DNA of 64,000 nucleotides from Penicillus capitatus. Lineage: Eukaryota; Chlorophyta. The DNA is taken from NCBI GenBank assembly GCA_965649825.1, contig OZ287699.1, positions 806,001 through 870,000 of the forward strand, read 5' to 3'. This document shows, piece after piece, positions 43,171 through 55,526 of the stretch (positions are counted from its first letter, which is position 1; the number at the start of each line of letters is the position of its first letter). The notes below the pieces were generated by a model. That model was not told where the DNA came from. It ran no database searches and was given only the letters and a program-made list of their open reading frames with translations. The position numbers were made by a program, and so were the translations under genes.

Positions 43171-44405
43171 ATGCAAAGGCATCCGATTATCACGATGCGT
43201 TCCTGCACGGAACTCTCGGCGGAGTTCGTGCTGTCCGGCACAGATGCTTCCGTCGCCAATGCTCTGAGGCGCATCATGATTGGCGAGATACCGACGATCG
43301 CGATCGAACTCGTCGAAATCGAGACCAACACGACCGTGCTGACGGACGACTTCCTGGCACATCGACTGGGACTCATCCCCCTGTCCTCTCTGCGTCGGCA
43401 TCCTCCGTCCCTGCGACGTGGGTTCTGATGGGACGTCTCTGTTCAGAGGCCGCCAAGATGGTGGGCGCCTACGACAACGCCGAGGAAGACATCGACGAGA
43501 TCGAGCTGTTTCTGGACGTGCACTGCACGGAGGAAGAGCGAACGGTGCGGTCATGAGCATCCCTGCATCGCTGCACGGGGATGCTGTTCGCAGATGCTGG
43601 TCACATCGAAAGACCTGTCCGTGGGGACGCCCAACGTCGACGTGGTCCCCATCGGCCATCCGGGGTTCTGCTTCGACGACATAGCGAACATCCCGGTCAC
43701 CGTCGTCAAACTGAGACAGGGACAGTCTCTCAAACTGAGGGCCATCGCCGTGAAGGTTCGCTCTCTTGTGTCCTCCCTGCATCGCCCGTGATCAGGTTTC
43801 TGCGCGAGACCAGGGAATCGGGAGAGACCACAGCAAGTGGAGCCCCGTCTCCGCCGCTTCCTTCACGAATATGCCCGAGATTGCCTTCAACGAATACGTC
43901 CTGGCCGGATGGTCCCCACAGCGCAAGATCGAGCTGTTCGAGGAGCTGGCCGAGTGCTTTCCGGTCGGGCGAAACCCCTTCTGCCTCGACCTGCCGGCCA
44001 AAAAGGTCGGTTCTCTCTGCCACACCCACCCGCCGACAAGTGCAGACCGACTGCCGCAGATGATTCTCAAGCCGGAGCTGTACAACTTTGACGACGCGCA
44101 CGTTGCCGTGCTGGAGAAGCACGGGGTCCCGGACCTCTTCAAGATACAGTCGGTGCCGGGCACCTTCATCTTCAAAGTGCGTGTCCGCGATCAGATGCCG
44201 ACGCGTTGCGATCTTCCTGTGCCGCACGCAGCTGGAGACGACCGGCGTGCTCGACGCCGCCGAAGTGCTGATGCAGTCCATCGACATCCTGGCGTCGAAG
44301 CTGAAGGACATTCGGCGAGCGATCAAGGCGGAGGCGCAGGGGACCGACGGTGTTCCGATGCAGATGGACGAGGGACTTCAGGGCGGATACGACGACGGAT
44401 ACTGA
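43171..44405 (+). CDS. RPB3: RNA polymerase II subunit RPB3 (right copy)
   Basis: Mirror copy of 26482-27712. The last intron is 4 bp longer (an extra CGCA before the acceptor near 44228), which leaves the spliced frame unchanged. The ends MQRHPIITMRS and GGYDDGY are kept. Confidence 0.95.
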
Positions 44406-44521
44406 CGCGTGTAGACGACGTCGCGTTCGATTCCCGCGGCCGCAGACAGACAGAGAGTCGGCTCTCAAAACATTTCCCGGTGTGCGAACAGAGAGGTGTC
44501 CGTCGGAATGCAGGCGTGCGT

Positions 44522-45493
44522 CTAAGATCCCATGAAAACGCAGTCCGGGAACTGCAGTCTCGCGTCGTCCAGTGAGCGGCCCTGCTCTTCGTCTTGCCAG
44601 AAGTTGATCACCTGCGTGGCCCGGTTCAGCAGCAGGATCTGGGCATAGCGACAGAAGCGTCAGTGCGCAGTCGTTCGGCTCGGCGCGTCACTCGCCTGAT
44701 CCGTTTCGTCGATCCACGCGTTCTCGCTCAGCCTCTGTCGGAGCTCCTCCCAGGCATCGGTCCTCGGCCAGATGAAGTACTCCGTCAGCGGAATGCGCTT
44801 TTTCTACACGCACAAGGTCGCTTGGTCGCAAGGAATGGACGGCGTTCTGATCGCTTGCGTTTCCGAAGATCTGGTCCACGGCGAACGCGATGTACTTGTC
44901 CAGCCACAGGAAGCTCAGCGCGAAGCCCTTCGGGCATCCGGATGGCGGGTCCTGTTCGGTGTCGGCCGAGATCTCTGCCTCCTCCTCGTCGTCGGCATCC
45001 GTCTCCTCCTCCTCGTCGTCCAGCAGCGCCTCCATCGCTTCGCTGGGATCCGCGGCTTCGTCCTCGTCTCCGCCGAGATCGGCTCCGAACCCCATCACCT
45101 CGTCGTCGTCGAGGTCGTCATCGTCGTCTCCGTACAGGTCCTCGTCGATGTACTGGACAGGCGAGAGCGATCGCAGCAGGTGCGGGGCGAGATCGCCGTA
45201 CGGAGAAGCGGAGGACCGAGCGCCTTGGCTGTCGAGGGATTGTTGTCCGACGGCGATGGGAGATGAGGCATCCCGGAGCAAGGGACGCCGATCGCGGCAA
45301 CTCCGGGACCCTTCTCGATGCAGCGACCTGTCGGATCACACCACGTCGAGGCGGAAGAGCGACTTCGGTGGCTGCGGCGACAGCCTCGACAATCGAGCGA
45401 CCGGGCGACCGAACGCAGTCGGCTGACCTTCGACGGCCGGACGCCGCGAGGCACGGGCACCGTGCGAACGGACGCGTTGGTGAGCGGACCCAT
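44522..45493 (-). CDS. PSRP3: Plastid ribosomal protein PSRP-3 (right copy)
   Basis: Mirror copy of 25395-26365 with the acidic region, ribosomal domain and GC-AG intron. The presumed transit peptide differs at several residues from the left copy, while the ribosomal domain is the same, as expected if only the latter is constrained. Confidence 0.85.
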
Positions 45494-45615
45494 GACCGAA
45501 TCGATTTACACTCCGGAAGAGGGCGATGCGTAACAAACCCCACTCTCAGTGAAAGACCGAGCGACGGCAGTGACGTGACCGACGTCCGCGGTGCCGCATC
45601 GCCCGGCCTCGCGAT

Positions 45616-46128
45616 CTAGGAGGTGAAGAACCCTCCGCTCTCGTTTCGAGCGTAGCCCTGGAGCCACATGCGCCGACGTCCCGTCTGCAGAGAGGGGTGA
45701 ACGGCTGCACCGGGTTGCGCTCGACCGGAGGATTCTGGTCTCTCGGGAACCGAGATGCGTCCACCCTCACCACTCGCAGGGTGCTCTGGTAGGAGACGTC
45801 GTCGCCGTTGGCCAGTCTCTGCAGCGCCTGTCGATGCGCCTCCTCGTCCGCGGACGCCTCGTGCGCGACCCACTGCAGCGGAACGCACATCGACGTCCCG
45901 ATGCGATGATCCACACGTGCCTCGCCCCTTCCCCCATGGCGCTGGGTCGCACGGTAGTTCTTCACCTGTCGGGACGGATCGCGCCTGTGCGATGCGTTTC
46001 GATTCGAACCTGCTGCCGGACGTCCATGCCGATCGATGCGTCGCCGCCGAACGATTCGCGTCCTGGAAATCGATCGACGATGACGCGACAGTCTCATTTC
46101 GTCGGTCTCGGCGGCCTTGATCGTCCAT
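45616..46128 (-). CDS. Small unidentified gene divergent from Argonaute (right copy)
   Basis: Counterpart of 24763-25274; the 171-codon frame is open here too, ending NESGGFFTS at 45616. The function is unknown and coding status uncertain, as for the left copy. Confidence 0.35.
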   Translation of the reverse strand: MDDQGRRDRRNETVASSSIDFQDANRSAATHRSAWTSGSRFESKRIAQARSVPTGEELPCDPAPWGKGRGTCGSSHRDVDVRSAAVGRARGVRGRGGASTGAAETGQRRRRLLPEHPASGEGGRISVPERPESSGRAQPGAAVHPSLQTGRRRMWLQGYARNESGGFFTS

Positions 46129-46330
46129 TACGAAGGGCGACAACTGTTTCGTCCTTCTCCATCGAGCGCGAACTCTCGTCTCGCCGATCGTTACTTTTCA
46201 GAGCGCGGCAGTCTGCGTTCGAACCCAATCGACCGCTGTCCGCATTCGTTGTCTTTGTTCGGCGTCTCCCTGCTCGTCTTCCTTCCCGTCCGGCGTTGTC
46301 GGTGCGTTTGTTCGTTCGCGTCCGAGTTCG

Positions 46331-49300
46331 ATGTCGGGCAGAGGAGGCGGAGGACGCGGTGGCTATGGAGGTAGGCTCGCACGCCTTCGCGCTCGGCGGC
46401 ACACGCGTCTCGGCACCAACTGTCGAACGCCGAAGGCGAACCGCGTCCTTCTGACGGTGGGCGGATCTGTTGTAGGTCGCGGCAGGGACCGCGGCAGGGA
46501 CCGCGGAAGAGGTCGCTTCGGCGGAAGAGGAGGAGGTGCGCCGTTCGCGCCGTCGCTCGTGCTGCTTCCTCACCGGTGTCTCGCGTTGAAGGTCGCGGCG
46601 ACTTCCGCGCCGTGCCGGAGGCCGAAGGGCGTCGCCAGGTCGAGCAGATCGCGTCGTCTTTTCGCATCGGACAGCCGTGCATCTCGGTAGGGAACCCCGC
46701 TGCCGCATCGCCGCGATCCGAAGGCGTGTGCCTCGCAGGAGAGCATCGACAGTCCGGACGCGCCGTCCTATCCGCCGGGCACCATCGGCACGCAGGCCCA
46801 GCTCGCGGCGAACTACTTCCAGCTGGACTGTCGGCTGAACAGCGCCTTCCAGTACAACGTGACAATCGGTGAGGCACCTCGACGCCGGACGAGCTGCAGC
46901 GCGTGTGCGTGCGACAGAGTGCGAGTTCAATCAGGGACTGGAGCACCTGCTGCTCGCTGAGCTGGCCAGGAGGGAGGACTGGCCTCCGGGGTGGATCTTC
47001 GACGGCAAGAACGCCCTCTACACGGCCGGGCAGATCATATCGACCGACGAGCGCGAGGAGACCGTCGAGCTGGAGCAGGGTCCTAGGTCTCGCCAGTACA
47101 AGATCAAGCTGACCCAGACGACCGTGGTGCGCATGAGCCACCTGACGGAGTACGTCCAGCGCAGCCGAGCCGAGTTTCCGGCAGAGCCCGTCCGCGTGCT
47201 GGAGATCCTGCTGTCCCACGCCGCGTCCCTGATGCCGGACAGGGTCCTCCACAGGAAGAGCGTCTTCGTCGACGCGCAGGCCAACAAGCGCGACATCGGA
47301 CACGGAGCCGAGGTTCGATCCGCTCCGCCGCGATCGGATCCGTGAGCGATTGCTGCTGCTGCAGGCGTGGCTGGGGTACCACCAGAGCATCCGTCCCTGC
47401 CAGAACGGACTGTTCCTGAACATCGACAGCGCGTGCGCCCCGTTCTACAAGCCGATGCTCGTCTCCGAGTTCATCGCCGAGATCCTCGGCCAGCAGCACG
47501 TCCCGCGCGAGCTCACCAACCAGCAGAAGTCGATCGTCAGAGGCGTCATGAAGAACCTGACGGTGACGCCCTCTCTCGCCCGCGCGCCGCGCGGAGACGG
47601 GCGGCCGCTCTAGGTGAGTCTGGTGCGCGGGAGGATGCGGAAGAAGGTCGTCGGGCTGCTGGATCCGCCGACGCGCCTCAGCTTCGAGCACAGGGAGCAC
47701 GGAGAGATCACCGTCGCCGAGTACTACGGGAGGATGGACTGTCCCCTCCACTACCCCGAGCTCCCCTGCCTGGACTGCTCGAGGGGCAGAAAGGTCTGCT
47801 TCCTGCCTCCGGAGTACGCACGGTAACGCCGAGCACCCGCCGCCGGTTGCTTGCTGACGTCGACGGTCGCTTCCCCGCAGGATCGCCCACGCCCAGTTCG
47901 TGAACAAGATCACGGAGCGCCACCAGGAGCAGATGATCCGCTTCGCCGCCCAGAGGCCCGACGAGAAGGAGCGCTACCTGAACGGCCTGATCAGGGAGGA
48001 CGCCGACATCAACCGGATGCAGAAGGTCCCGGACTTCCAGCTCTCGGCGCTGGAGCCCGCCATGAAGCAGATCCGCGGACGCGTCCTCCCGTCCCCCTTC
48101 CTGTCCTACAAGGAGCCGGCCTGCTTCAACGTCGGCACCGAGGGGCAGTGGAACCTCGGGGGGATGACGATGAACTTCTTCAAGGCGAAGAAGCTCAAGT
48201 CCTGGGCGCTGCTGTCGCTGGCGCAGGAGCGTTACATCAACAGGCCCGGCGAGAACGGCATCCAGTCGTTCCTGCACGAGCTCTACGAGGCCCTGAGGGC
48301 GCACACGGTCATCCCGTCCTCGGTCGACCTGTCGAGGCCGCCGATCGTCTACACAAGCGACTCCAACTTCATCCAGGACATGGAGCAGGCCAAGGCGCGG
48401 GCGCGTGATGCCTACGGCAGGGATCCGGACATCATCCTCTGTCTCATCCCCCGGAGAAGTGCGCGCTCTCATCTGCGCGGCCCCGATCGGACGCCTTCTG
48501 TGCCTCCGCAGATACGCGCCTGTACAAGATCGTCAAGCGGACGTCGGACGTCCACGTCGGCATTCCGACGCAGTGCTTCGCGGGGGACAAGTCCGGAGTC
48601 GGCGACAATCGGCCTCCGAGGGGACGCATGCAGTACTGCGCCAACCTGGCGCTCAAGATCAACGTGAAGGTATTTCCCTTCCCCTCTCCTCTCCGCGGAA
48701 CGCAGGGATCGATGCTCCGTAGGTGGGCGGCACCAACTCGGTCCTGCTGGGGACGACGCAGTGCGGACTGCCCATGGTGCACCAGCGCCGACCCTACATC
48801 GTCCTGGGGGCGGACGTGTCGCACGCCTCGCCGGGCTCGCATCTCTCGTCGATCGCCGCCGTGGTGGGCAGCGTCGATCCCATGGCGTCCCGCTACTCCA
48901 GCCGCATCACGTCACAGCCGCCGCGCGAGGAGATCATCATCGACATGAAGGAGTCCGTCAAGGGACTCCTGCGCGACTTCTACGAGCACAACCACCAGAA
49001 GAAGCCCGAGTCCATCGTCGTGTTCCGGGACGGCGTGTCGGAGGGCTTCTTCAGCCGGGTGCTGACGCACGAGTACAGGGCCATCCGAGAGGCCTGCGGC
49101 GAGATGGGCGATCCGGCGGCGGACTACGCGCCGCCCATCACCTACATCATCATCCAGAAGAGGCACCACACGCGTCTGTTTCCGAAGGGGCAGAACGTCG
49201 CCCACCGGAGCGGGAACGTGAAGCCCGGGACGGTGGTGGACTCGGAGATCACCAGTCCCTACGGCCACGACTTCTTTCTCTGCTCCCAGGCGGGAATCCA

Positions 49301-49583
49301 GGGAACCGTGCGCCCCGCGCACTACCACGTGCTGGTGGACGAGAACAGATTCGGTTCGGACGCCATCCAGGTCATGTGCTACTGGATGTGCTACATGCAG
49401 TGCAGATGCACCAAGCCGATCTCGGTGCCGGCTCCGGCGAACTACGCCCATCTGGCGGCGCTGCGTGCGAGGCTGATCGCGGGCGAGGAGACGGACGACG
49501 AGACGAGCAGCATCGCATCGGGATCCGGGCCGTCGGCCGGACCAGCTTTCGGAGCTTCCCAGGCCAAGATGTACTACGTCTAA
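46331..49583 (+). CDS. AGO: Argonaute (right copy)
   Basis: Mirror copy of 21307-24559, complete from the RG-rich start to the MYYV end, with the same PIWI motifs (GADVSHASPG, FRDGVSEGFF, AHYHVLVDENRFG). A visible difference at 47331 (Ala/Pro if read through) lies in an intron. Both full copies look functional. Confidence 0.95.
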
Positions 49584-50453
49584 TGCGCGTGCGTCGGCGG
49601 CATCCATCGATCGTCCTTCTCGACAGGACGCATTTTCCTGTTCTCCTAAGTACCTTCTTTTCTCGTGTTCTCGGCGCAGCTCTAGTCGCGGAAATCATCG
49701 ACGACGTGCACTTATCCTCTGGCCGATGTGCTGTTGAGAGTCTTTGACTTCGATAGTGAGGGGGATGGATACCAGTCGGAAGGATGGCGATGTCATTTGT
49801 CAACGTACTGTTTTTTGACAATTTTCGATCGTGGGCAAGCAGAAGGGTGTTCTTAAAAGGGAGAGGGAAATGAATGGAGTGTTTAAGAAATGAGATATCT
49901 ATCGGGAGTCGTCTCACAGACATGAGGCCAGAAATGCCTCAGTTCTGTCCCTCGCGATCCACAACGGCGCACCGTCGTTCGCCGTTTCATAACCGTGCCC
50001 GCATCCGCGTCAGCAGCTTACATGCACACTGCATGGCATCGACACCCGACTGCGTGTTCAGGACACCTGCAGTCCATCGCGGTTGTCGCCTCGACCTCGT
50101 TGGCGCCTTCGTCTAACCGCCATTCGTACCTGACGGAGAGCCAAAACGCCGTGCAGCTGCCGCCGAGATATTGGCAGCACCTTATCCCGTCTCCAAAAAG
50201 GGTCTTCGTGCCATTACCTGCGTCTAAACATCTGCGTCGACGGTTGGACCTTCCTCGCTCTCTGCGTCTCTATTGGTCTCATCGCTACCGAGGCCATCAC
50301 TTCCAAGCTAGTCCTTTGACGGTCCATCGACAGCTCGTCTTTACCATCCCACGCTTCAACCATTGCCATTCCGCGGCACCTCGTAACACACCGGGCGGAA
50401 GACCCCTCCCTGACGGCGTCGTCGTTGTTTCAGGAAGAACCGGTCGTTGAAGC
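49584..50453. other. Intergenic between Argonaute and homeodomain-SIS (right copy)
   Basis: Mirror of 20438-21306. It is non-coding as far as I can see and includes a few substitutions and short indels against the left copy. Confidence 0.6.
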
Positions 50454-52318
50454 ATGGACACGGGATTAATCGACGTGCATATCTCCCCAGAAGACCTGGC
50501 GCTGTGCACGCAGGATAGCTTTCTTGCGCCATTCGTTCCGAACGATCTTTCGACCGATTCCGCTTCGACGACGCAGCTCACGAGTGGAGGCGGTCCTTTG
50601 TGCTACAGCCAGAGCTATCCGCTTTCCCCCGCATTCGGAAATCTTCAGGCGCACGAGTTCCAGACGACGCCGATGGCCGAGGGGTGTGGATTCTTTGACG
50701 AGTGTCCAGGACTGTACAGCCAGCCCTTGACGACGCAATGTCCCTTTCAGAACGCCAGCAGTGGAAGCTCGCCCCCTCCCATGTCAGGAGACCGCATGTA
50801 CGACGACCTGACCGACTCACTCGATCCCGCCTCGGCGAGGACATTCACAAAGTCCGTCATTCGATTCTCCCAAACCCCCATCGATGGATGTTCTCAGGGA
50901 TTACTTGACAACGGCGGCGAGTCTGCACCAGGAAGCCCAGGCGTCCGTGGGGAGTCTGCAGCAGCTGCACGTGGCCGCATCGAACCGACTGCTGATCACA
51001 GACTTCGACAGGTCATTGCCGTCCGACGCCTTCCACGTGTCGAAGACGCTGCCGCCGACACTATCGAGCCAACCGCAGCAGATGGAGCATCCCACCCATC
51101 GATGTGGTGCGGGACTGTTCGAGCCATCTCTTGCGATTCGCAGCGCGTCGTGGAATGAGCCTGTCGTCAAGGAAGAGATGACATCACAGCGCGCCTCACC
51201 TCAGCGTCGGAGCGAAGACTCGTGCGGCACGGCGCCCAAGAACAGATGGAAGCCGAACAACACGCAGCTTCATCATCTGGAGCAACACTTTCGAACAGGC
51301 ACGCCGATCCTCGCCATCTGACACGCAGTCGACCGAAGGGATGCCCTGCTGTTGCAGGATACACCAAGGCAACGCCAGAGCTGTTTCGGGCTGTGCAGGA
51401 GGCAGGTCCGGTGACGGAGCTGCAGGTGTCTGTGTGGCTGAAGAACAGACTCGCACGATACAAGCGTGATCCAATCAAGGTGCGATCCCGGCGGCGCCGT
51501 ATGACGCTGACGGCGAGCGAATGCATGTCTGCAGCAAAGCGAACCTCGTTCCGAGGAATCAAGCACTTTCGACTCCGACAACATTGATGCACCGATGATG
51601 ATTGGGAACAAGAGAGAAAGACAGGAGGACAGGAGGAATGAAGACTTTGGCTACGTGCAGTCAGCTGTGCTCGATGAATTGTCCACAATTCTTCAGTCTG
51701 TCGACCCTCGAGATGTGACAGGACTAGCGCGTGCGATTCGAGATGCCAATCGCATTTGCTGCTATGGCGTCGGCCGAGAAGGACTCGTTCTGAAAGCCTT
51801 TGCCATCAATCTGCACAACCTGGGTTTCAAGGCCTACTTCGTGGGAGATACCAACACCCCTGCGCTGACGACCGGCGATCTCTTCGTAGTCGCGGCTGGA
51901 CCGAGTTACTACAGCACGGTATCCCACGCCCCCTTTTCCTGATCTTGTGGGACTGAGCGTGGATGGTGCGTGCGTGTTGCTCTAGGTGAATGCGCTGTCC
52001 CTGGAGGCACTGAGGTCGAGAGCACGCGTGGTTGCGTTCACGGCGCACAAGACGGCTCCCTTGCCATTCGTGGATGGCGTGATACGCATCGCATCGCAGA
52101 CGTTGCCGCCCTCTATGCCGGTCATGAACAGAAAGCTTGGAGGTCTGGACGCGGAGATGGTGTCCTCGCTGCCGGAGGGAAGGATGAGCATCATGCAGAT
52201 GGGTGCCTCCTTCGAGACGGCTCTGTCCCTCGTCCTGGAGAGTCTCTGCGTGATGCTCCGAAAGAAGCTGCGCATCTCTTCGAATGACATGGCCATCAGA
52301 GGAAGCAATCTCCACTAG
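50454..52318 (+). CDS. Homeodomain-SIS fusion protein (right copy)
   Basis: Exons 50454-50851, 50898-51298, 51358-51479, 51535-51918 and 51986-52318, matching the left copy in phase. A tandem GCGA duplication near 51515 would break the frame if this were exon, but it sits in the 55-nt third intron, so the fused protein is preserved. Two conservative changes are visible in the N-terminal region (Glu to Asp, Ile to Met); the SIS exon is identical. The GC-AG intron 51299-51357 has several substitutions but keeps GC and AG. Confidence 0.8.
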
Positions 52319-54262
52319 AAAGTCAGTTCTCCGCTGCGAGCGTCATGCATGAACGCTGAATGTGTGTGTGATTTTGATCTCTGCCTCCCACCCAACCTGT
52401 GATACATATCTGTCGTGCAAGGATTTCTTCTTTTTATTCGTTCATGAGTCCTACCTATCAGTGATCGACTGCATCTGATTTTCGATCTCGTTGTCCAGAG
52501 GCTTTACCTCGTCGTATGTATGAATAGGAGGCATCGATTGACTTTGCGTAGTAGGTCCTGCTTTAGAAATAAGCTCCGTTTTCAGTTCACACTGTTTTTA
52601 ATAATGCACTGCGTGGCGTTGAATCTGGATGCGCTTTCCACCGTCTGTTTCTTTTCGAATTCATTCATGATGTTTCTAAGAAGAGCTGACAGAATCAGTG
52701 ACCGATCTTTAAATCAATTAACGTAGATCTCACTCCTGTGTGGCATTTGATTCAGCATTTCATATCTATCACAACTGACAGCTTTTCAAGCTCAGAAACA
52801 ACAATAATGGCAACATCTTCTGTTACCTAGAATAAGTACCATGCGTCGTCGTCAAGATTGGCTGCGAATCACAGATGTCCTCAGGCACACCGTAGATGCC
52901 ATTCTTTTACTTTTCTCGGTCCACATTAATTCTTAGTCGTTCGTCTTCGTTGTCTGGATGCCCGTTTCGCGTTCGTCCCTGATGAACAGGTTTGGGCGAG
53001 GCGTCGACTGAATTCGGAAGTGCTGTCGTCCATGAATGCTCAGAAGCTGTTGATGGTGCCCCCTCTGTCTGCGAACGTTGAAAACCTGCTGGATATTTCT
53101 TTTTGTACGGGTTCTTTCTCCAGTTGTGCTTATTTAACAACAACAACAACTTCTATCGATTTCTGAACAAAGACCATTCGTCAATCGTCCCTACGTGCAG
53201 TGACAGGTTGTGGTTCAGTCCGGGATCGCCCCGAAATCAAGTCCTGGCAAATGCGGCGGGTCACCAAGGGACACCGGGTATGTCACTCTTCCTACTGTTG
53301 GTGTGATTCCCTTTTGCCATTGGGCCGCTGAAGGCTTCCCGTGCAAAGCAAGCTTTCGTGTAGCGTTGACGGAATTGAGAGACAACATTTGAAAAGAAAA
53401 TTAAGAAAGAAGCTGCAACTTGTTATTCTTGGCCGTGGCCGCTGAGCAGTATCAATACTCCGATTATTGAATCGAATGACAGAGCGATCAAATCGAAGAG
53501 GATGGCCAAAGTTAGTGCAATGTGACATTATACGGCGGGAGATATTTGAGATCGGATGGATCGACTACATAAGCAGTCTTGCTTCGTAATCTTGATCGAT
53601 TGTTGCAACTGCGATTTATGGGTGAACGGCAACAGGCGATCGATGGTTCGACGATAGTCGACACCCGCTTGATCATCCGATGAGAGTTTCGTTCGATCGA
53701 TTGAGTGTAGGCCTCTTCAGAATCACTGATTGTTTCGAGAAATAACCGAGCACGATAGGTAAATCATCCGATGCGAGTTTCGTTCGATCGATTGAGCGTA
53801 GGCCTCTTCAGAATCACTGATTGTTTCGTGAAAACCCGACCACGGTTCGATCAATCGATAAGAGTCTCGATCAAACGATCGAAGGGTTCTTTCGAATCAC
53901 TCACTGACTGTGTCGAGAAATAATCTATCATGATTTGTGGTTCAATCGATACGAGCTTTGGACGATCGATCGATCGATCGATCGATCGAAGGATTTTTTC
54001 GAAACACTCATTGACTGTCTGGATGGAGAAACAGTCAGTCTATCACATTTCGATCATCCAATCGATGAATCGAAAATTCGATCAATTCTTAACAGATGTA
54101 TAATAAACTGTGAAACCTGAGATGGATTTTCAAATCTATCGCTCACATGCGTAAAATAATCGGATCATATGAAGGGTACTCTAAAAAGTGTGATTGAGTG
54201 CTCGTGTATTCTAATCGCTCTTCTTGGGTTTCATTGCGCCTATCGTCTTTTCACGTCTGACA
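52319..54262. other. Intergenic, inverted-repeat edge and tandem repeats
   Basis: 52319-53185 is the non-coding outer end of the right arm. 53186-53671 is unique with no recognised frame. 53672-54015 is a degenerate tandem repeat. The remainder up to 54262 shows nothing clear. Confidence 0.5.
53672..54015 (+). repeat. Degenerate tandem repeat of about 90 bp with a CGAT microsatellite
   Basis: Four units begin near 53672, 53761, 53846 and 53940. The first two are nearly identical (ATCCGATG, GTTTCGTTCGATCGATTGAG, GTAGGCCTCTTCAGAATCAC, TGATTGTTTCG) and the last two decay progressively. 53962-53989 is (CGAT)n. Confidence 0.9.
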
Positions 54263-55418
54263 ATGATGCGACGTCTGGAATCGAACGGCTTCAGTGGTCC
54301 AGACGTTCGCTACAAAAATTGGTGCCGCAGAGTTATAATGACATCACCAACACAGCAACTTCTCAAGGCCCTCGGCGGCATCGATCATGAAGATCGAGAA
54401 TGTGACGACAGCGTGACTTTTCCTCCCTTTTCTATGTGCGGTACTGATAGATGTCGATGAAGCCTGTCTTCAACGATATCTGCAGGCAGCATTTGGCGAC
54501 GTTAGGTAAGCGAACTAACCGATTTTTCACGAGTAATGTGATTCGAGACAGGGCGGCAGCATTACAGTTAAAGGGCACATTACAATGGCGGAAAGATTTC
54601 AAACCTGGTAGTGCTTTCTAAGGCAGGTACATCTAACTGCATCTCCCATGTATGGACAGATGAAACCATTACACCCGAAATCGAAAGCTTTGTCCTCAGA
54701 GAGAAGCATTATTTCGCAGGGGTCACATCAAGTCGCCTTCCTGTCATGGTTCTGCCGACGATCCCTCTCCAAATCTGCAGAAAGCCATTCTGCAGGTTAC
54801 GCGGAAGAGAACACAACGTCTGCTGCCTGAAGATGAGGATGGCTATCTTCGCTATCTCGTCTACACGATAGAAAAAGTGATTCGCGCCATGGAGGATGAC
54901 ATCGACCAATGGGTCTGGATTCTTGATCTGAAAGGCATCTGTCCCTGTTTGGTAAAGTACTGTGGTGACTGTGTGATGTGTGACAGGTTACAAATCTGGA
55001 AACTCCCCTAGGCTTTCGATGACAAAGAAGGTTGCCAGGGTTTTGGCGGATCACTACCCAGTAGTCATCTATGCCATTTTGCTGTCGCCTATTCTCTGCT
55101 CTGTTCGCAGGAGCGTTTGAAAAGAGCTTACATTGTGGATGCTCCTACCGTCTTCTATGTTCTATACAAGGTTCCCCTCCCCTCCCATCCATCCTTAAGT
55201 CATATCCGTGTTAGGTCATACATCCTTTTCTGGACAAACCCACACAAGAGAAGATTGCGTTTGTCTATTCAGCGAACTATGACGAGAATGGACAACCACT
55301 AACAGGAAAGGATGACTCTTCTAACTTTGCACTTTACTATAGCCTCTACGCGAAAAACTACGACTCGGAGATCTACCTTTCAAATTTAAAAGAAAAAGAG
55401 CGATCGTTAGAGGAGTGA
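54263..55418 (+). CDS. CRAL-TRIO (Sec14-like) lipid-transfer protein
   Basis: Predicted cytosolic phosphoinositide or lipid-binding protein. Exons traced: 54263-54401, 54451-54505, 54552-54607, 54660 to 54934 (with one unresolved internal junction), 54987-55060, 55111-55170 and 55215-55418. The CRAL-TRIO N region appears as CLQRYLQAAFGDVRAAALQL plus KGTLQWRKDFKP. The lipid-binding core shows DQWVWILDLKGYKSGNSP, KKVARVLADHYPERLKRAYI and VDAPTVFYVLYK. The intron 54935-54986 is GC-AG (GCATCT donor) and contains GTGATGTGTGACAG. The GRPV-like segment near 54730-54760 falls in the unresolved part. Confidence 0.88.
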
Positions 55419-55526
55419 AAATAGCCCGCATTTTTGTTAAATGAAAATAGTGCTGGGAAAGGATGACCCCATCCCTTTAGAGCTATTATGCACTGTTGCT
55501 GCTGTCCGTCTTTCAATAGACTCATC

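Larger units (their letters stand above)
40509..53185 (-). repeat. Right arm of 12.7-kb inverted duplication
   Basis: Reverse-complement partner of 17713-30376. The inner edge is near 40509 (CCGCCACCTGCAG pairing with the last bases before the gap). The outer edge is at 53185. Gene order is mirrored without rearrangement. Confidence 0.97.

Noticed and set aside
51480-51600. Apparent frameshift separating homeodomain and SIS parts in the right copy
   Set aside because: The extra GCGA lies in a predicted intron whose removal restores the same protein as in the left copy.
17713-53185. Plastid-type inverted repeat
   Set aside because: The arms carry spliced nuclear genes (RPB3, Argonaute, transit-peptide-bearing aldolase) and no rRNA; this is nuclear DNA.
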